Positions 16,287 to 25,395 are shown, numbered from the stretch's first letter. The stretch is 33,864 bases of DNA from Abditibacteriota bacterium (GCA_017445025.1 JAFSVJ010000056.1:1-33864); one strand, 5' to 3'. The notes: generated by a model from the letters alone, not told the origin. Program-made: numbers and translations.

Positions 16287-18479
16287 ATGGTAAGGATTAC
16301 TGCATTATTTTGCTTATTGGTAATATGTTTCTGTGTTTCTTGTTCTGCTGATAACACTACTCTCAAAAACAAGAATATAGAGCTTGATTTTTCTGTAAAT
16401 AACAATGTAGTTTCTTTAGAACAAGTGACAAATGTGAAAGATATGGTTTCCTATATTGCCAAACCGGACCCGGAATATAGCATTTGGACTTTTTCTTGTA
16501 AAAAGACCAAAGACTATGCCGGTGAAGAGATAAAACTCACCCCGGATTTGGCTGAAAAACTTGACATTAACAAAACCCCGGATACCATAACTTTTTTGTG
16601 GAAAAATGTAAAAACTGAGGATATGGCCTCCGGTTTTGATGTGACTTGCACAGTAAATATAAAAGACGAAAACTCTTATTGGGATATAAACATTTCCGAA
16701 AACCCCGATTATGGTCTGTGGGATATAGTTTTCCCAAAAATACCCAATATAGAAAATGTGACCAATAAAATAATCTTGCCCAGAAGCGGTGGCTCTCTTG
16801 AAAAGAATGTCCACGGTGGTTTGGATTTGGATTATCCGGGGCTTCCCGCCACAATTCAACTATCCGGAGTTACGGACGGAAAGGATTGTTTATATCTATG
16901 TCCCGAAGATTTAAACGGTAATTTGAAAGTTTTCTCTTTTAAATATCCAAATCCCGATTATTTCAGATACTATGTGACCAATAAACCCGCAAATATGGGT
17001 TTGGGAAACACTCCCTATAAACAAGATTACAAATTTAACATGGCTGTTCTCTGTGGTGATCACTATGACGCCTGTAAAAAATATAGGAAATGGGGAATAG
17101 AAAACAATTTTGCTCCTTTCTCTATGGGATTAATTGAAAACAGAAAGGAACTTCCCCGTTGGTGGAAAGATAACTGTGTATGGATTCAATACGATGCCCC
17201 CTCTTCTGAATTCTGCGGAAAAAACGCCGGAGAGACCATATTTTTTGAAAATGCCAAGTCTGCCGTTAAGTTTTTGGATACACCTGTAATCATTCATTTA
17301 TATTGGTGGTCTCAAAATCGCTTTGATACTCATTATCCTAATATGCTTCCTGCTCTGTCCTATATTAAGCCTCATTTGGATGAATTAAAAGCCATGCCCG
17401 GAGTTAAAATAATGCCCTATACCAATGCTCTTTTGACCGATGTCAAAAATTCCGATTATTACAAAGAATATGGGGATGATATGTTGGCGATTAAGCCTGA
17501 CGGGTCAAAATATGGATCTGAATTCAGTAATGATTTCTCTTGGAATTTGGAAGCCTGTCCCAACGGATCTTACTCCAAGGCTTATAATGAAGAGATTAAA
17601 AAGGTTATGAAAGAGCTTGACTTTGATGTGGAGTATTATGACCAAATGTGTGCCGAAGCTCCAAGACTTTGCTTTAATTCTTTACACAAGCACCCTTTAG
17701 GTGGGGGAAAAGTATGGGCTGACGGATATAAGGCTTTAATAGAAAGAAACAGAAAAGACCTGTCAGAAATAAAGGGGGCTTATGTGCCTTGCACAAGTGA
17801 ATCATCCCTTGAAGCATATCCCGTTGACGGTTGGCTCCGTTGTAATGAAACCTTCCCCACCTTAGAAAAAGAGCCTATGACAAGTTATATCTATTCCGGT
17901 TATGTTATGTCCTTCGGTGACAGGTATTATGACGATGAATGGACCACAGATGACAGTTTGCCCGCCATAAATAAGACTGCGTCCTCTCTTTGTAAAGGTA
18001 TTCAGTTAGGTTGGAATATGGGTGGAGGTTGGCGAACCATAACTCTTGAAAATGAGAAAAACGAGTTTGAAGCCTATCCTAAATTCGGAAAGTATTTCAA
18101 AGATTGTGTGGACGCCAGAACTTCCGCAAAAGAATACTTTAATTTGGGCGAAATGGTGAGAAAGGTCACCTTTAAGGAAGAGATGCCCACTAAGAATATT
18201 CTGTGGCATATTTGGGGATTTAAATATCAAGAGGATTTCCCTTTGGTGCGAACCTGTTCTTATCATTATAAAGGAAAGACTATGGTTTGTTTTGCTTCCA
18301 TAAGTGACAAAGAAGTGGAATTTAGCTGGAAAGCCAAGGCAAAGGATTTGAATTTAAAGGATAAAAAGAATTACAAGATTTCACAAATCTATCCCACCAA
18401 AAAGAGCATATCAAATAAATCCCTTGGTGGAAAGGTGAAAATGAATCCCTTTGAAGTGAAGATTTTGATAATTGAATAA
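16287..18479 (+). CDS. Predicted surface glycoside-hydrolase-like protein (DUF6259-like)
   Basis: The 730-residue protein has an N-terminal export signal with a possible lipobox (CVSC, Cys19). Residues ~25-290 are a beta-sandwich-type region. About 300-600 looks like a TIM barrel of the glycosidase kind: PRWWKDNCVWIQYD, PVIIHLYWWSQNRFDTHYP (~332-350), VKIMPYTNALL, and the acidic strand FDVEYYDQMCAEAPRL (~445-460), where the YYD aspartate is a reasonable catalytic candidate. A C-terminal beta domain (~630-730) follows. I associate this pattern with DUF6259, a poorly characterised glycosidase-like family; the activity is not known to me. Its 3' end overlaps the next gene by 8 bp, indicating translational coupling. 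A strong AGGAG lies before the ATG. Confidence 0.65.
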   Translation: MVRITALFCLLVICFCVSCSADNTTLKNKNIELDFSVNNNVVSLEQVTNVKDMVSYIAKPDPEYSIWTFSCKKTKDYAGEEIKLTPDLAEKLDINKTPDTITFLWKNVKTEDMASGFDVTCTVNIKDENSYWDINISENPDYGLWDIVFPKIPNIENVTNKIILPRSGGSLEKNVHGGLDLDYPGLPATIQLSGVTDGKDCLYLCPEDLNGNLKVFSFKYPNPDYFRYYVTNKPANMGLGNTPYKQDYKFNMAVLCGDHYDACKKYRKWGIENNFAPFSMGLIENRKELPRWWKDNCVWIQYDAPSSEFCGKNAGETIFFENAKSAVKFLDTPVIIHLYWWSQNRFDTHYPNMLPALSYIKPHLDELKAMPGVKIMPYTNALLTDVKNSDYYKEYGDDMLAIKPDGSKYGSEFSNDFSWNLEACPNGSYSKAYNEEIKKVMKELDFDVEYYDQMCAEAPRLCFNSLHKHPLGGGKVWADGYKALIERNRKDLSEIKGAYVPCTSESSLEAYPVDGWLRCNETFPTLEKEPMTSYIYSGYVMSFGDRYYDDEWTTDDSLPAINKTASSLCKGIQLGWNMGGGWRTITLENEKNEFEAYPKFGKYFKDCVDARTSAKEYFNLGEMVRKVTFKEEMPTKNILWHIWGFKYQEDFPLVRTCSYHYKGKTMVCFASISDKEVEFSWKAKAKDLNLKDKKNYKISQIYPTKKSISNKSLGGKVKMNPFEVKILIIE

Positions 18480-21366
18480 GGATTATAAATTGGATAGTAT
18501 TATTGACGGAACAGAATGGACAGGTGCTTATTGGGATCATAAAAATCACGGTAACCACAGAGCCAAAATACTTGTGGAAGATGCAAGTGAATATAGCAAA
18601 CTTATAATGAAATGGCGTCGTGGAGACAAGCACCCGGAAAACCATTATTTAATAATTGAATTTGAAGACGGCAGACAGACTAAGGATTATTGTCCCATAG
18701 ACATTAACAACGAATTTGCTCATATTGTCTTTAAACCTGAGTATGGATGCGGAATATATTATATTTACTATTTGGCTTTTGAAGACTACGGAGATTATGA
18801 CGACAGTGTTAAAATGAAATATAATAATTTTCTTTTTGACCCTTCCGCAACTTCAAAAGAAGCCTATAAGCACAAAACTCTCCCAAAAGCCAAATGTTTG
18901 GCATTTGAATACAGAGAAACTCCCTCTGACTTAGGCTTTAATTCCTTTTTTCCCATGGAAGTTATAGCAACCTTTGAAGAAACCTATAGCATAAAGAAAA
19001 AGAACAAGAAAGAACCCTTTCTTCTCTATTATGAAGATGGATATCATCCCATTAAAATGGTAGACAATATCCCTTACAGATGGGTGGATAAAACTCCCAA
19101 TTCAAGTATTATTATAAAGGCAAGACCCGGTGAGTATAAGGTTTTTCAGCTGGGTTTGTTTGCCACAAAAGGTGATCTTAACAATATAAAAGTAGCTTGT
19201 AATTTGGACCAAAGTTTCAATATGACTTGCTTTAATACAGAGGGAATAGATTATAAGGGAGAATACTTTACAAAAGAGATATCCTTGAGTAAAGATAAGG
19301 TTCAAGCTTTGTGGTTTGGTATTGATATACCAAAGGATATAAAAGGAGAGTTTAAGGGTAATATAGAAGTTTCTTGTGGCGATGATGTGGTAAATTTGAA
19401 TCTTTCTCTTAATGTGGAGGGAGAGCCTGCAAAAGACAGGTTTGAGGATATGAGATCTCATTCTCGAATAGCTTGGATAAATGACACCACAGGCAATGAA
19501 GATGTAGTAATTCCTCCTTATAAAGAAGTGGAAACCAAAGAGAATGTTATTTCTATTTTAGACAGAGAGATAAAGCTAAACGATTTGGCTCTTCCTATGA
19601 GTATTAAGAGCAGAGATATTGAAATACTTGCCAAAGAGGTTTCCTTTCCCTTAGGTGAGAATTTAAAGGTTTCTTCTTTTGAAAATGTTAAGCAGGGAAA
19701 GTCCTTTGTCACTTATGTGTCAAACTTTGAAAGTGACTTCTTTGTGGGAAGCACTACCACTGTGGCTGAATTTGACGGTTGCGTGGACGTGTCTGTAAAA
19801 CTGAAAGCCAAGAAAAATATCTCCTTTGATAACCGATTAAAAGTCCCTTTACGAAAAGAAATATCAACATATCTCATGGGATACGGAAAACAGGGGGGAT
19901 ACAGAACAAGAGATATAGAGTGGAAGTGGAAAGAATGTCAAAAGAATAATATGGTTTGGATAGGGGATGTGGATTGCGGTCTATATCTTGAACTTCGAGA
20001 TACCAAAGACACTTTTGATATGTATTATAATATCACTTGGGGAAACCCTCCCTCTTGGTATAATGAAAACCTTGGTGGAAGCAGAGTGTTTGAAGAGGGT
20101 GACAGGGTTGTCATAAATGCCTACACAGGCGAGAGAGATTTTGCCAAAGGTGAACAGATAGAGTTTAATTTCAGATTTCTTATAACCCCCTTCCATAAAA
20201 TAGACCCTAACCATTGGGATTTGACTTATGTTTATCATGGCAAAAACAAAGACGCCAACTATGCCCACGAACATCACATGTCTTATGAATATCCCTTTAT
20301 CAATTATCCTCTTTTCCATAAGGATATTTTAAAAGAAAAATTTGAAAAGTATTTGAAAGACTTTAAGGGAATTAACATTTATCACACAGTTCGTGAAATA
20401 ACAACTCATCTGCCGGAGATCTATATGTTTGCAAGTTTGGGAGAGGAGATCTTTGAACATGAACACAGTTTAAAGGGCAGTCAAAAAGAGATGTTTCTCA
20501 TTCATTACGGTGGAAAGTCACCTTGGGTCAGAGAACACTTGCACTTTGATTGTCACCCGGAATTTATAGGTAAAATCCATTCATGGGGCGGGGTGGACCC
20601 GGCAATTCACACAAACGGACTCTCAAGAATTGCCAATTTCTATATTAAAAGTATAGAGTATGGAATGAAAGTTTTGCCCTATGACGGAGTGTATATAGAC
20701 AGTATTAACACTGACCGCAGAACCATGAAGAGGCTTTGCAGAGTGCTTTATAAGGAGAAGGGTTATCACAGAATTAATTTCCATGGATATAATATGTATA
20801 ACCTTTTTAACACACAGGTTTCCCCGGCTTTAACTTATATGGAACATATGCCCTATTTTTCAAGCCTTTGGTTCGGAGAGGAATTTGAATATGACCTTGG
20901 CCCCGATTATTGGTTGGTGGAATGTAGCGGAATTCCCTTTGGTTTGACAAGTGAAGAATTATATTTTTCCAATATTTTAAACGAATATAGGGGAATGCTT
21001 TTCGGAATGGGTTCAAGGATTTATGAGAATGCTTCTTATTTGTGGAGATTTTGGAAAGAATATAAAATTGAAGAAAGCACCATGATAGGCTGGTGGGATA
21101 AGGATTGCCCTGTGAAAACCAATAATGAAAAGGTTCTTGCCACTTGCTATAAAAAGAAAAATGAGGCTTTGATAGCAGTTGCCACTTGGTCTGATAAAGA
21201 TGAAAAGATAAAGATAGAAATAGATTTTGACAAACTTGGTATTGATAAGGATAACTCAAAAATAACATTGCCTCAAATTGAAGGTTTCCAAGAAGCCAAG
21301 GAATACCCCACAGATCATGAATTTGTAATCAAACCTCGTGGTGGTTTTATGGGAATAGTAAAGTAA
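18472..21366 (+). CDS. Predicted cytoplasmic glycoside hydrolase (DUF6067-like)
   Basis: The 964-residue protein has no signal peptide. It starts at a TTG that overlaps the previous stop codon region by 8 bp; the next in-frame methionine (about 45 codons later) would cut into a folded N-terminal beta domain, so the TTG start is preferred. The segment RSHSRIAWINDTTGNEDVVI (~329-348), followed by PPYKEVE, and the later PNHWDLTYVYHG are features I associate with DUF6067, a family annotated as containing a GH123-like catalytic domain. A TIM-barrel-like part follows (~590-880), including LPYDGVYIDSINTDRRTM near 735, whose aspartates are plausible catalytic residues, and a C-terminal beta domain. 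It probably acts on material imported after extracellular processing by the preceding protein. Substrate unknown. Confidence 0.65.
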   Translation: MNKDYKLDSIIDGTEWTGAYWDHKNHGNHRAKILVEDASEYSKLIMKWRRGDKHPENHYLIIEFEDGRQTKDYCPIDINNEFAHIVFKPEYGCGIYYIYYLAFEDYGDYDDSVKMKYNNFLFDPSATSKEAYKHKTLPKAKCLAFEYRETPSDLGFNSFFPMEVIATFEETYSIKKKNKKEPFLLYYEDGYHPIKMVDNIPYRWVDKTPNSSIIIKARPGEYKVFQLGLFATKGDLNNIKVACNLDQSFNMTCFNTEGIDYKGEYFTKEISLSKDKVQALWFGIDIPKDIKGEFKGNIEVSCGDDVVNLNLSLNVEGEPAKDRFEDMRSHSRIAWINDTTGNEDVVIPPYKEVETKENVISILDREIKLNDLALPMSIKSRDIEILAKEVSFPLGENLKVSSFENVKQGKSFVTYVSNFESDFFVGSTTTVAEFDGCVDVSVKLKAKKNISFDNRLKVPLRKEISTYLMGYGKQGGYRTRDIEWKWKECQKNNMVWIGDVDCGLYLELRDTKDTFDMYYNITWGNPPSWYNENLGGSRVFEEGDRVVINAYTGERDFAKGEQIEFNFRFLITPFHKIDPNHWDLTYVYHGKNKDANYAHEHHMSYEYPFINYPLFHKDILKEKFEKYLKDFKGINIYHTVREITTHLPEIYMFASLGEEIFEHEHSLKGSQKEMFLIHYGGKSPWVREHLHFDCHPEFIGKIHSWGGVDPAIHTNGLSRIANFYIKSIEYGMKVLPYDGVYIDSINTDRRTMKRLCRVLYKEKGYHRINFHGYNMYNLFNTQVSPALTYMEHMPYFSSLWFGEEFEYDLGPDYWLVECSGIPFGLTSEELYFSNILNEYRGMLFGMGSRIYENASYLWRFWKEYKIEESTMIGWWDKDCPVKTNNEKVLATCYKKKNEALIAVATWSDKDEKIKIEIDFDKLGIDKDNSKITLPQIEGFQEAKEYPTDHEFVIKPRGGFMGIVK

Positions 21367-21406
21367 TTTGTTAATGTGATTTTAGGATCTTCCTAATATG
21401 TTTTTT

Positions 21407-21432
21407 GCTCTGCCGTATGGCAGAGCTTTTTT
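21407..21432 (+). terminator. Terminator closing cassette 1
   Basis: An 8-bp perfect stem GCTCTGCC/GGCAGAGC with loop GTAT is followed by six T. It ends the rightward transcript before the 3' end of the opposing regulator gene. Confidence 0.92.
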
Positions 21433-21465
21433 AATGGTTATAGTTTGTGCATTTTGCATTAAAAA

Positions 21466-22533
21466 CTATTTTTTTAACACTTCTTCGTTTATAATCTCAC
21501 ATTTTAGGAATATGTTAAACAAGTCAATATAATCTTTATTTATGAGTTTAAGCAATAGGTTTACAGCGTTGTCGCTGAAATCCTTAATGTTATAGGAAAG
21601 TCTGCATATTTTATATTTATCGGGATAGACTTCATCGTTGTTGCTATGGGTGATGATTTTGGAAGGGGTGATGATTTTTTCATATTCCGGAAATATGTTA
21701 AGGGCATTTTGGTAAAGGACATTGTGGAGGAATACAAAGCAATCCGGGGATTTCTTTATTTTGGAAAAGTCTTTATGGAGCTGATTGACAATATCAATAC
21801 TTTTTTGAGATATTTCTATTTCGTAAACTTGGTATTGATCCTTAAAATACCTAAGCATTGCATAGTTTATAATATCTTGATTATGAAACAAAAACTCATA
21901 CATTTTAAATGTAAAGAATACTATGTTTTTAAATTTATATTTACTTATAAGTCCGGTTAATTCTTTGTAAAAATATAAGTAATCAATTGCAATATTTGAA
22001 TATCTGTCATTTAAAGTGTTTATGGTCACCTTGGGAGAGGAGAGCTTCTCAAAGAAATCAAAATCCGGTTTGGAAATATATATTATTCCGGCAATATCAT
22101 CAATATTTAGGGTAAAATTGAAATCTATATGTTTAAAGTCTTTATTGAATTTCTTAAAATTTATATGTTTTTGATTATAAGTTTCAATATAGAGATATGG
22201 TACATAATTGTTTTGTGTTATTTTTTCTTTTAAAAGTTCAATAAGAATTTTGTTAAAATTCCCTAAGTCATTGGTTAAGGCTGTTTCGTTTACATGAATT
22301 ATAATATAATTCTTTTTTAGATTAATATTTTCACTGATAAAAGTTCCGCTTCCTCTTATTCTGTAAATAATCCCCTGATTCTCCAAAATGCTTAAAGCTT
22401 CTCTTACTATGGCTCTGGATATTTTCAGATAGTAAGCAAAATCCGCTTCACTCATTATTTTTGAGTTTGGTTTATACTTCCCTGAGTTAATATTATCTTT
22501 TATATAATTTATAATTATATCTCTTTTTTCCAT
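21466..22533 (-). CDS. GntR/LacI hybrid transcription regulator, cassette 2
   Basis: The 355-residue protein has a GntR winged helix at ~3-68 (IINYIKDNINSGKYKPNSK, then ISRAIVREALSILENQGIIYR and the wing IRGSGTFIS). A divergent LacI-like effector domain follows (DIAGIIYISKPDF near 145, KFKNIVFFTFKMYEF near 200, CFVFLHNVLYQNALNIFP near 265). It is very rich in Asn, Ile and Lys. It is a paralogue of the regulator at 13059 and is in the same position relative to a pilin gene. GGAG lies before the ATG. The palindromes in its control region fit the GntR consensus TNGTNNNACNA, one of them on its own start point, so self-repression is likely. The inducing ligand is probably a sugar, but this is inference from the family. 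Confidence 0.85.
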   Translation of the reverse strand: MEKRDIIINYIKDNINSGKYKPNSKIMSEADFAYYLKISRAIVREALSILENQGIIYRIRGSGTFISENINLKKNYIIIHVNETALTNDLGNFNKILIELLKEKITQNNYVPYLYIETYNQKHINFKKFNKDFKHIDFNFTLNIDDIAGIIYISKPDFDFFEKLSSPKVTINTLNDRYSNIAIDYLYFYKELTGLISKYKFKNIVFFTFKMYEFLFHNQDIINYAMLRYFKDQYQVYEIEISQKSIDIVNQLHKDFSKIKKSPDCFVFLHNVLYQNALNIFPEYEKIITPSKIITHSNNDEVYPDKYKICRLSYNIKDFSDNAVNLLLKLINKDYIDLFNIFLKCEIINEEVLKK

Positions 22534-22550
22534 TTTTATTCTCCAAAAAA

Positions 22551-22561
22551 TAGTCCGACAA
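22551..22561. promoter_or_regulatory. Operator candidate A, cassette 2
   Basis: TAGTCCGACAA fits the GntR-family pattern TNGTNNNACNA. It lies 5 bases downstream of the -10 box of the leftward regulator promoter, over the expected start point, where a bound repressor would block initiation. Confidence 0.65.
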
Positions 22562-22565
22562 CTTT

Positions 22566-22594
22566 ATTATAACATTTTTTAAAAATAATGTCAA
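22566..22594 (-). promoter_or_regulatory. Promoter of the cassette 2 regulator
   Basis: On the minus strand TTGACA (22594-22589), a 17-bp spacer and TATAAT (22571-22566), with TGT giving an extended -10. It stands back to back with the rightward pilin promoter; the two -35 boxes are only 5 bp apart. Confidence 0.88.
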
Positions 22595-22599
22595 ATTAC

Positions 22600-22629
22600 T
22601 TGACTTTTGTTGTTTTTTTGTGGTATAAT
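22600..22629 (+). promoter_or_regulatory. Promoter of pilin gene 2
   Basis: TTGACT (22600-22605), an 18-bp spacer and TATAAT (22624-22629), with TGG forming an extended -10. The sequence around the -10 (GTGGTATAATATAA) is the same as in the promoter of pilin gene 1. Unlike that one, it has a good -35 box. Confidence 0.88.
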
Positions 22630-22643
22630 ATAAGTGTAAACAA

Positions 22644-22654
22644 AAGTTAGACAA
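22644..22654. promoter_or_regulatory. Operator candidate B, cassette 2
   Basis: AAGTTAGACAA matches TNGTNNNACNA at every fixed position except the first. It lies about 8 bases downstream of the predicted pilin start point, suitable for repression. Confidence 0.5.
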
Positions 22655-22664
22655 CCACAAAAAG

Positions 22665-22675
22665 TAGTCTGACTA
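22665..22675. promoter_or_regulatory. Operator candidate C, cassette 2
   Basis: TAGTCTGACTA is a perfect palindrome and a full match to TNGTNNNACNA. It is placed in the untranslated leader, between operator B (21 bp, or two helical turns, away) and the ribosome binding site AAGGAGG (22682-22688). Confidence 0.65.
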
Positions 22676-22697
22676 ATTTCTAAGGAGGATCATTAAG

Positions 22698-23465
22698 ATG
22701 ATCAAAATCAAAAAGGGTTTCACCCTAATCGAGTTATTGGTTGTCATAGCAATCATCGCTATTTTGGCAGCCATACTTTTCCCTGTGTTTGCACAGGCAA
22801 GAGAGAAAGCAAGACAGGCTAACTGCTTGTCCAATATGAAGCAACTTGGAACAGCCCTTGTGCTTTATATTGACGACTATGACGAGTGTTTCCCACCGGA
22901 AAAGATTGGAAACTTTGCATCTACCGATGCTATCTTTGGTGGAAACGCTTCTAACTATCCGGCATATCACTGGAGTAGTTACAAGACAAGAAACTGGACT
23001 GCTTCTTCAGGAAACTGGGCTGCCAATTGGTTTACGTGGGCCGACTGTATTTTTTCCTATGTTAAGAACGTAAATATGTATACATGTCCAAGTGTTCGAA
23101 AATGTTTATCTTATGGTTATAACATTAATTTGGAAAACGGTGATAACGGTGGAGTAGCATTGGCAGAATGTGTAAGTCCCGCATTATTGGTAGCCTTTAC
23201 AGAAGCTTCAGTTGATGCTGCCGGTGGCGGAACTGTTTATATGACTTCTTTTCCTTATTTCTTATGTAATGGTGTAACAGAAGGATTTATATTTAATTAT
23301 CCTCTTGTTAGACATAATGGCGGTTCTAACTGGACATTTTGTGACGGACACGCCAAATACTTTAAAGCAATGTCCGGTCCTATGCACATGTATAATGTTG
23401 GAGATGCCAATACATGGTGGGGTGGAACATCAGGTTATTGGGACAGAACTTCTTCAACAGAATAA
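22698..23465 (+). CDS. Pseudopilin, DUF1559 / H-x9-DG type, cassette 2
   Basis: The 255-residue protein has the prepilin leader MIKIKKG followed by [19 protein letters not shown], so cleavage is expected after Gly7. The [13 protein letters not shown] segment and [21 protein letters not shown] follow, nearly as in pilin 1. The globular part then diverges completely: it is rich in Trp, Ser and Asn around residues 85-120, and ends with H206-x9-DG. The start is set by AAGGAGG (22682-22688). The gene is the first in a rightward transcript controlled by the divergent GntR-type regulator and is closed by its own terminator. The shared N-terminus suggests both pilins use the same assembly machinery, while the different heads suggest different surface contacts or ligands. 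No secretion ATPase or platform gene lies in the window. Confidence 0.93.
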   Translation: MIKIKKGFTLIELLVVIAIIAILAAILFPVFAQAREKARQANCLSNMKQLGTALVLYIDDYDECFPPEKIGNFASTDAIFGGNASNYPAYHWSSYKTRNWTASSGNWAANWFTWADCIFSYVKNVNMYTCPSVRKCLSYGYNINLENGDNGGVALAECVSPALLVAFTEASVDAAGGGTVYMTSFPYFLCNGVTEGFIFNYPLVRHNGGSNWTFCDGHAKYFKAMSGPMHMYNVGDANTWWGGTSGYWDRTSSTE

Positions 23466-23480
23466 TATTGAAATAAAAAT

Positions 23481-23509
23481 AAAAACAGGCATTTATATGC
23501 CTGTTTTTT
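23481..23509 (+). terminator. Terminator between pilin 2 and downstream enzyme genes
   Basis: A 12-bp perfect stem AAAAACAGGCAT/ATGCCTGTTTTT with loop TTAT, ending in six T. As in cassette 1 it sits 15-20 bp after the pilin stop, and the next gene starts only 15 bp later with no room for a separate promoter. Confidence 0.92.
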
Positions 23510-23523
23510 AAAAGGAGATTTAA

Positions 23524-25395
23524 ATGAAAAAGCTTATTGTTATTTTTGTATTGCTCTTAACATTTGCTTTGTATGGTTGTTCCTTTGGTTTTCAATGGCA
23601 AAACTCTCTTAAGCCTAAGGGAGAAAATATCACAATACAATTAACGGATAAAAATAATAATCCCATACCTATCATTTATCCTGTTAAGTTTACGGAAAAA
23701 GAACAAAAAGCCGCCGAAACTCTTCAAAAGTATATAAAAGAAATTTACGATATTGAGCTTCCCATAATAGAAGAACACAAACTTACGGGCACTAATTTTA
23801 TTAGTGTGGGAGATACAAAATTATACGAAGGTTTACGAAATACTTTTGAATTTAACAAAGACGGTTGTTCTATTTTGGATAAAAATAATAACCTATATTT
23901 ACAAGGGGGAAAGGGTAGCGGATTAATAAATGCCGTTTATACTCTTCTTGAAGAAGATTTGGGCTGTAGATTTTGGGACAGAGAAAACAGAGAGTCTGTT
24001 CCTAAGATTAAAACCAAAAAACTCTCTTTCGTTCCCAGAAATTACAATCCTCCATTCATAACTAGAGATCCCTTTAATTATGAGAGATTGAACGGGGAAT
24101 ATATGGAGAAGAATAAAATTCATGGTTATTCCTCCTACGGTTTTGTTCACACTTCTTGGATGTATATACCTCAAGGTTGGTTTGAAATGCACCCGGATTG
24201 GTATGGAATGATAAATGGAAAGCGAAAGCCGGAACAGTTATGTTGGAGCAACCCGGAAGTTATAAACGAAGTTGAAAAGAATTTAAGAATATATATGGCA
24301 GCTACAAATGACGATAGTTATCATATATCACCTATGGATGGTGTGCCTCTTTGTGACTGTCCAAAATGTAATGAATTGGACGAAAAAGAAGGCACAAAAG
24401 CCGCTACCTTGATAAAAGCTTTAAACACAATTTGTGAGAGAGTTGAAAAGGATTTCCCGGACAAAAAAATAATGACTTTGGCATATAACGATTATTATGC
24501 TCCTCCAAAAACCATTAAACCTCACAAAAACCTTATTATCCAAATATGTTCCGACCATGCGGATTGGGTATATCCCTATCTAACCTATGACGAGACGGAT
24601 TATTTCCTAAGCGGACTTAAAAAATGGATATCAACAGGTTGTGAAACCATAACTTGGAATTACACCCTTGATTTTGACCATTTCTTAATGCCTTATGCCA
24701 ATTATCAAAAAGTTGCCAAGGATTTGAAAATTTTAAGAAATTGTGGTGTGACGGATGTTTTCCTGCAAGGAAACTATTTGCCCGGTATTCAGAGTGATGG
24801 ATATATGAAAACTTGGGTTTTTTCCAAACTTATGTGGAACCCGGATTTAAATGTTAAAGACTTAAAGAAAGATTTTATTTACGGATACTACGGAAAAGCC
24901 GCAAAGCCCATAATGGAATATGAGAATATGCTGGATGATTTGTATATCAAAAACCACAAAAACTTAGTTGTTCATCCAAAAGAAGAATATAAACACTCCG
25001 AAAACCCACTGATTCTTGAGGGTGGAGCTTGTTGGGCTGATGAAGAACTCTATACCAAAGAGTTTGTGGAAAAATCTATGGTCCTTATGGACAAAGCTTT
25101 GAGTTTGGCAGATAATGAGGAAACCAAGAAAAGAGTTTTGGCTTTCAGAACTTCCGTTATATATCTCTATCTCGGAAAGCATTTGGGATTTCTCAATTGG
25201 GAGAACAAACTGACCAAGGGCGATTTTGACCCTGAAAAGAAAGAATATTACAGAAAATTGACCAAAGAGTTGTATGATACTTTGACTGATTTAGAATTGA
25301 CCTGTGTTGCCGAAACCAACCCCAAAGAAAATGTAGATAAATATATAAATAAATTCTATGAAATCATAGACAACGACGGTAGTGAAGCTAAGTAA
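23524..25395 (+). CDS. Lipoprotein with DUF4838 domain, predicted glycan-active
   Basis: The 623-residue protein has a clear lipoprotein signal (LYGC, Cys19). Residues ~30-150 resemble the N-terminal alpha/beta domain found in front of GH20 and GH67 enzymes (FTEKEQKAAETLQKYIKEIY; ISVGDTK; YLQGGKGSGLINAVYTLLEE, then LGCRFW). Residues ~190-470 carry features of DUF4838: GYSSYGFVHTSWMYIP, HPDWYGMINGKR, QLCWSNPEV, ISPMDGVPLCDCPKC, and TWNYTLDFDHFLMPY. These proteins are presumed glycosidases of polysaccharide-use loci; the reaction is not known to me. It is likely anchored on the outside of the cell. AAGGAG precedes the ATG. It lies directly behind the pilin terminator, so its expression would depend on readthrough from the regulated pilin promoter. 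It ends at its own terminator. Confidence 0.8.
   Translation: MKKLIVIFVLLLTFALYGCSFGFQWQNSLKPKGENITIQLTDKNNNPIPIIYPVKFTEKEQKAAETLQKYIKEIYDIELPIIEEHKLTGTNFISVGDTKLYEGLRNTFEFNKDGCSILDKNNNLYLQGGKGSGLINAVYTLLEEDLGCRFWDRENRESVPKIKTKKLSFVPRNYNPPFITRDPFNYERLNGEYMEKNKIHGYSSYGFVHTSWMYIPQGWFEMHPDWYGMINGKRKPEQLCWSNPEVINEVEKNLRIYMAATNDDSYHISPMDGVPLCDCPKCNELDEKEGTKAATLIKALNTICERVEKDFPDKKIMTLAYNDYYAPPKTIKPHKNLIIQICSDHADWVYPYLTYDETDYFLSGLKKWISTGCETITWNYTLDFDHFLMPYANYQKVAKDLKILRNCGVTDVFLQGNYLPGIQSDGYMKTWVFSKLMWNPDLNVKDLKKDFIYGYYGKAAKPIMEYENMLDDLYIKNHKNLVVHPKEEYKHSENPLILEGGACWADEELYTKEFVEKSMVLMDKALSLADNEETKKRVLAFRTSVIYLYLGKHLGFLNWENKLTKGDFDPEKKEYYRKLTKELYDTLTDLELTCVAETNPKENVDKYINKFYEIIDNDGSEAK

Noticed and set aside
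16416..16859. 147-residue minus-strand frame within the DUF6259-like gene
   Set aside because: It is antisense to a gene with a coherent protein and export signal, with no promoter or ribosome binding site and no known domain.
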